Shown here one piece after another: positions 5,167 through 5,975 of a stretch of DNA of 5,975 bases. Each line of letters begins with the position of its first letter. Position 1 is the first letter of the stretch. The stretch covers positions 1 to 5,975 of the forward strand of contig JAFAGC010000071.1 of the NCBI GenBank assembly GCA_023423065.1. The letters are read 5' to 3'. The notes below the pieces were generated by a model. It had not been told where the DNA came from. It made no database searches and saw only the letters and a program-made list of their open reading frames with translations. This DNA is from Pseudomonadota bacterium. GTDB lineage: Bacteria > Pseudomonadota > Gammaproteobacteria > Steroidobacterales > Steroidobacteraceae. Both the position numbers and the translations under genes were made by a program.

Positions 5167-5975
5167 GCTTCCTCCTTTCTAACTCTAGATAAATCATGAG
5201 TACATTGATATCAGAGGGGCTTACCCCACTTATGCGACTTGCTTGACTAATAGTCTCTGGTCTAATTCGATTAAGCTTATCTATCGCCTCTATCTTTAGA
5301 CCTTTAACATTACTATAATCGATGTCCTCAGGAAGAGGTCTATCCTCTAATTTATGCATTTTATTTATTCTACTTTCATTTTTAGCTATATATCCCTCAT
5401 ATTTCACTTCGGTTTCAATCAATAGCATAAGCTCGGGATTGAGTTTAGTATTAATTGGAAATATTTTTATTAATTCATTTAGTCTTACCTCCGGTCTTTT
5501 TAGCAATTCTTTTAAATTGCTCCCCGTTTTTATTGGAGTTGAAATAGACTTTATCTTAGCATTTGTCTCTTCATTGGGATTTAATTTATAATTTTCTAAT
5601 TCTTTTATCGCTTCTTCCAATAATTCTCTTCTATGAGTCATACGCTCTAGCCTATCCTTGGTTGCAAGACCAATATCATAGCCCTTTTTAGTAAGACGAA
5701 GATCTGCATTGTCCTGCCTTAATGTAAGACGATATTCTGCACGAGCTGTCATCATTCTATATGGCTCATAGCTGATTTTAGTAACCAAATCATCAATCAA
5801 AACCCCTATATATCCTTCATCCCTTTTAATAGTAAAACTATCCTTACCCAATATATTATTTGCTGCATTTATACCTGCAATTATTCCTTGAGCTGCCGCC
5901 TCCTCATATCCAGAGGATCCATTTATCTGTCCAGCAAAAAATAGATTTTTAACAGTCTTGCTCTCAAGTGTACTC
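5141..5975 (-). CDS. mnmG: tRNA uridine-5-carboxymethylaminomethyl modification enzyme MnmG, C-terminal part
   Basis: MnmG (GidA) is an FAD enzyme that works with the GTPase MnmE to install the carboxymethylaminomethyl group at C5 of U34 in certain tRNAs. The frame is open to the right edge, so the N-terminal half with the FAD-binding Rossmann motif lies outside the window. The visible 277 residues include LFFAGQINGSSGYEEAAAQG, the conserved FAD-domain end, then GYIGVLIDDLVTK and EPYRMMTARAEYRLTLRQDN (family form EPYRMFTSRAEYRLLLRQDNAD). They continue through the helical C-terminal domain, which contacts MnmE and tRNA, with ASRISGVSPSDINVLMIYLE near the end. A full protein is about 620-640 residues. 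The stop TGA at 5141-5143 lies inside the start region of rsmG, the usual mnmG-rsmG operon. No sign of damage. Confidence 0.96.
   Translation of the reverse strand, partial: STLESKTVKNLFFAGQINGSSGYEEAAAQGIIAGINAANNILGKDSFTIKRDEGYIGVLIDDLVTKISYEPYRMMTARAEYRLTLRQDNADLRLTKKGYDIGLATKDRLERMTHRRELLEEAIKELENYKLNPNEETNAKIKSISTPIKTGSNLKELLKRPEVRLNELIKIFPINTKLNPELMLLIETEVKYEGYIAKNESRINKMHKLEDRPLPEDIDYSNVKGLKIEAIDKLNRIRPETISQASRISGVSPSDINVLMIYLELERRKHERGEDDK

Noticed and set aside
1..5975. CRISPR array, tRNA or rRNA gene, and insertion sequence
   Set aside because: No regularly spaced repeats, no tRNA-like CCA-ended folds, no rRNA sequence and no transposase-like frame or paired terminal repeats were seen on either strand.

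Overview
The window is low-GC DNA (clearly AT-rich) with Shine-Dalgarno sites of the AGGAGG type, TTGACA/TATAAT-like promoters and a UUCG-loop intrinsic terminator. This fits a low-GC Firmicute. A Clostridia/Tissierellia-type anaerobe is my best guess, but the genus cannot be fixed from the sequence alone. Every supported gene lies on the minus strand, so transcription runs from right to left.

Right end (4463-5975): a normal housekeeping block. It holds the C-terminal part of mnmG (tRNA wobble-uridine modification), overlapped by rsmG (16S rRNA G527 methyltransferase), and closes with a textbook terminator. In many Firmicutes this pair lies near the chromosome origin and is followed by parA/parB-type genes. 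Here it is followed by accessory DNA.

Middle (1592-4394): the remains of what looks like a peptide maturation and export locus. In transcription order it has: a broken ABC exporter membrane domain (start codon and ribosome site present, an early frameshift, no ATPase domain); a small intact DUF4314-type gene; a near-consensus promoter; a 72-residue Cys-rich fragment resembling the C-terminal SPASM iron-sulfur domain of a radical SAM peptide maturase; and an apparently intact ABC exporter half-transporter whose start is coupled to the stop of the SPASM fragment. No radical SAM core and no convincing precursor peptide is present. The locus therefore reads as a partly deleted RiPP-like system in which the exporter and a SPASM stub are still expressible.

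Left (1-1562): a strongly acidic 140-residue protein of unknown family with its own promoter; a DUF4357 C-terminal remnant lying between an extended -10 promoter and a hairpin terminator; a frameshifted fragment of a sensor histidine kinase (ATPase domain); and the start of a LuxR/NarL-type response regulator whose receiver is fused in frame to the DNA-binding domain, so that the phosphorylation site is missing.

Overall this is a decaying accessory island beside mnmG-rsmG. The two genes most likely to be functional in it are the ABC exporter and the DUF4314 protein. The acidic protein and the receiver-less regulator are the most open questions.
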